Assembly: GCA_905160935.1 (NCBI GenBank)
Contig: CAJHZI010000240.1
Location: forward strand, 2,077,501 to 2,141,500
Length of the DNA: 64,000 bases
Reading direction: 5' to 3'
Source: Enchytraeus crypticus
Taxonomy: Eukaryota > Annelida > Clitellata > Enchytraeida > Enchytraeidae
In this document: positions 63,819-64,000 of the stretch, in pieces
Layout of the letters: every line of letters begins with the position of its first letter
Numbering within the stretch: the first letter of the stretch is position 1
Made by a program: the position numbers and the translations under genes
The notes under the pieces: model-generated
Seen by the model: only the letters and a program-made list of their open reading frames with translations
The model's database searches: none
What the model was told of the DNA's origin: nothing

Positions 63819-63890
<72 letters not shown>
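63815..63890. repeat. TA microsatellite
   Basis: Nearly pure TATA run. Confidence 0.93.
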
Positions 63891-63896
<6 letters not shown>

Positions 63897-63899
63897 CTC

Positions 63900-64000
63900 T
63901 CTCTCTTTAGTGCACTGACAAGTGGCAGGTTCAAGGTACATATTCATACTCAAAGTCTGCTTTCTCGCTCCATAAGAGCACTCCTTAGATCAACAAGTTA
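63900..64000 (-). mobile_element. Dispersed repeat, family F (cut by window end)
   Basis: About 90% alike by eye to 45597-45700: AGTGCACTGACAAGTGGCAG, CATACTCAAAGTCTGCTTTC, GAGCACTCCTTAGATCAACA. Confidence 0.75.

Overview
The window is animal nuclear DNA: AT-rich, full of dispersed and tandem repeats, with short exons in introns of hundreds to thousands of bases. Four protein-coding genes can be read by homology and splice sites. No single trait fixes the phylum; an invertebrate, perhaps a spiralian, is a guess from gene sequence and repeat content only.

Layout. (1) 343-1408, minus: the first two coding exons of a carboxylesterase/cholinesterase-fold gene (neuroligin-like linker), continuing off the left edge. 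(2) 10164-18515, minus: a complete GSK3 kinase gene, nine coding exons, 415 residues, all catalytic motifs present. (3) 18516-35204: a long intergenic block with tandem arrays, SINEs, LINE tails, a 565-bp inverted-repeat element and one GC-richer unidentified open region (21650-22481). (4) 35205-53408, plus: a complete PHLDB/LL5-type gene, thirteen coding exons, predicted 1609 residues, N-terminal FHA-like domain, very large Ser-rich central exon, short helical exons and C-terminal PH domain. (5) 57271-63153, minus: the last nine coding exons (406 codons) of the Nup98-Nup96 gene, covering the C-terminal half of Nup96; the rest lies off the right edge. The genes have no evident shared pathway: they encode a signalling kinase, a cortical microtubule/PIP3 adaptor, a nuclear pore Y-complex subunit and a cell-surface or secreted esterase-fold protein.

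Repeats. A tRNA-derived SINE (family A, about 135 bp) has some fifteen full or partial copies, several with an inverted copy of their own head. A second tRNA-derived SINE (family B) occurs twice. A third module (family C, GGGACGTCCC core, TTA or ATTG tails) shares its 3' half with family A. Two kinds of LINE 3' tail recur. A 1141-bp hAT-like element at 2196-3336 has an 8-bp target duplication.

The most striking pattern is at the exon edges. Many intronic minisatellites are tandem copies of a real splice junction: splice site plus the adjoining 10-90 exon bases, repeated outward into the intron. This is seen beside GSK3 exons 5, 6, 7 and 8, PHLDB exon 4 (both sides) and exon 6, Nup96 exon A and probably exon G, the Nup96 stop codon, and the esterase exon 2. 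In addition, GATT-type repeats lie directly against the 3' splice sites of seven minus-strand exons. Together these suggest that splice junctions seed intron growth here and leave arrays of decoy splice sites.
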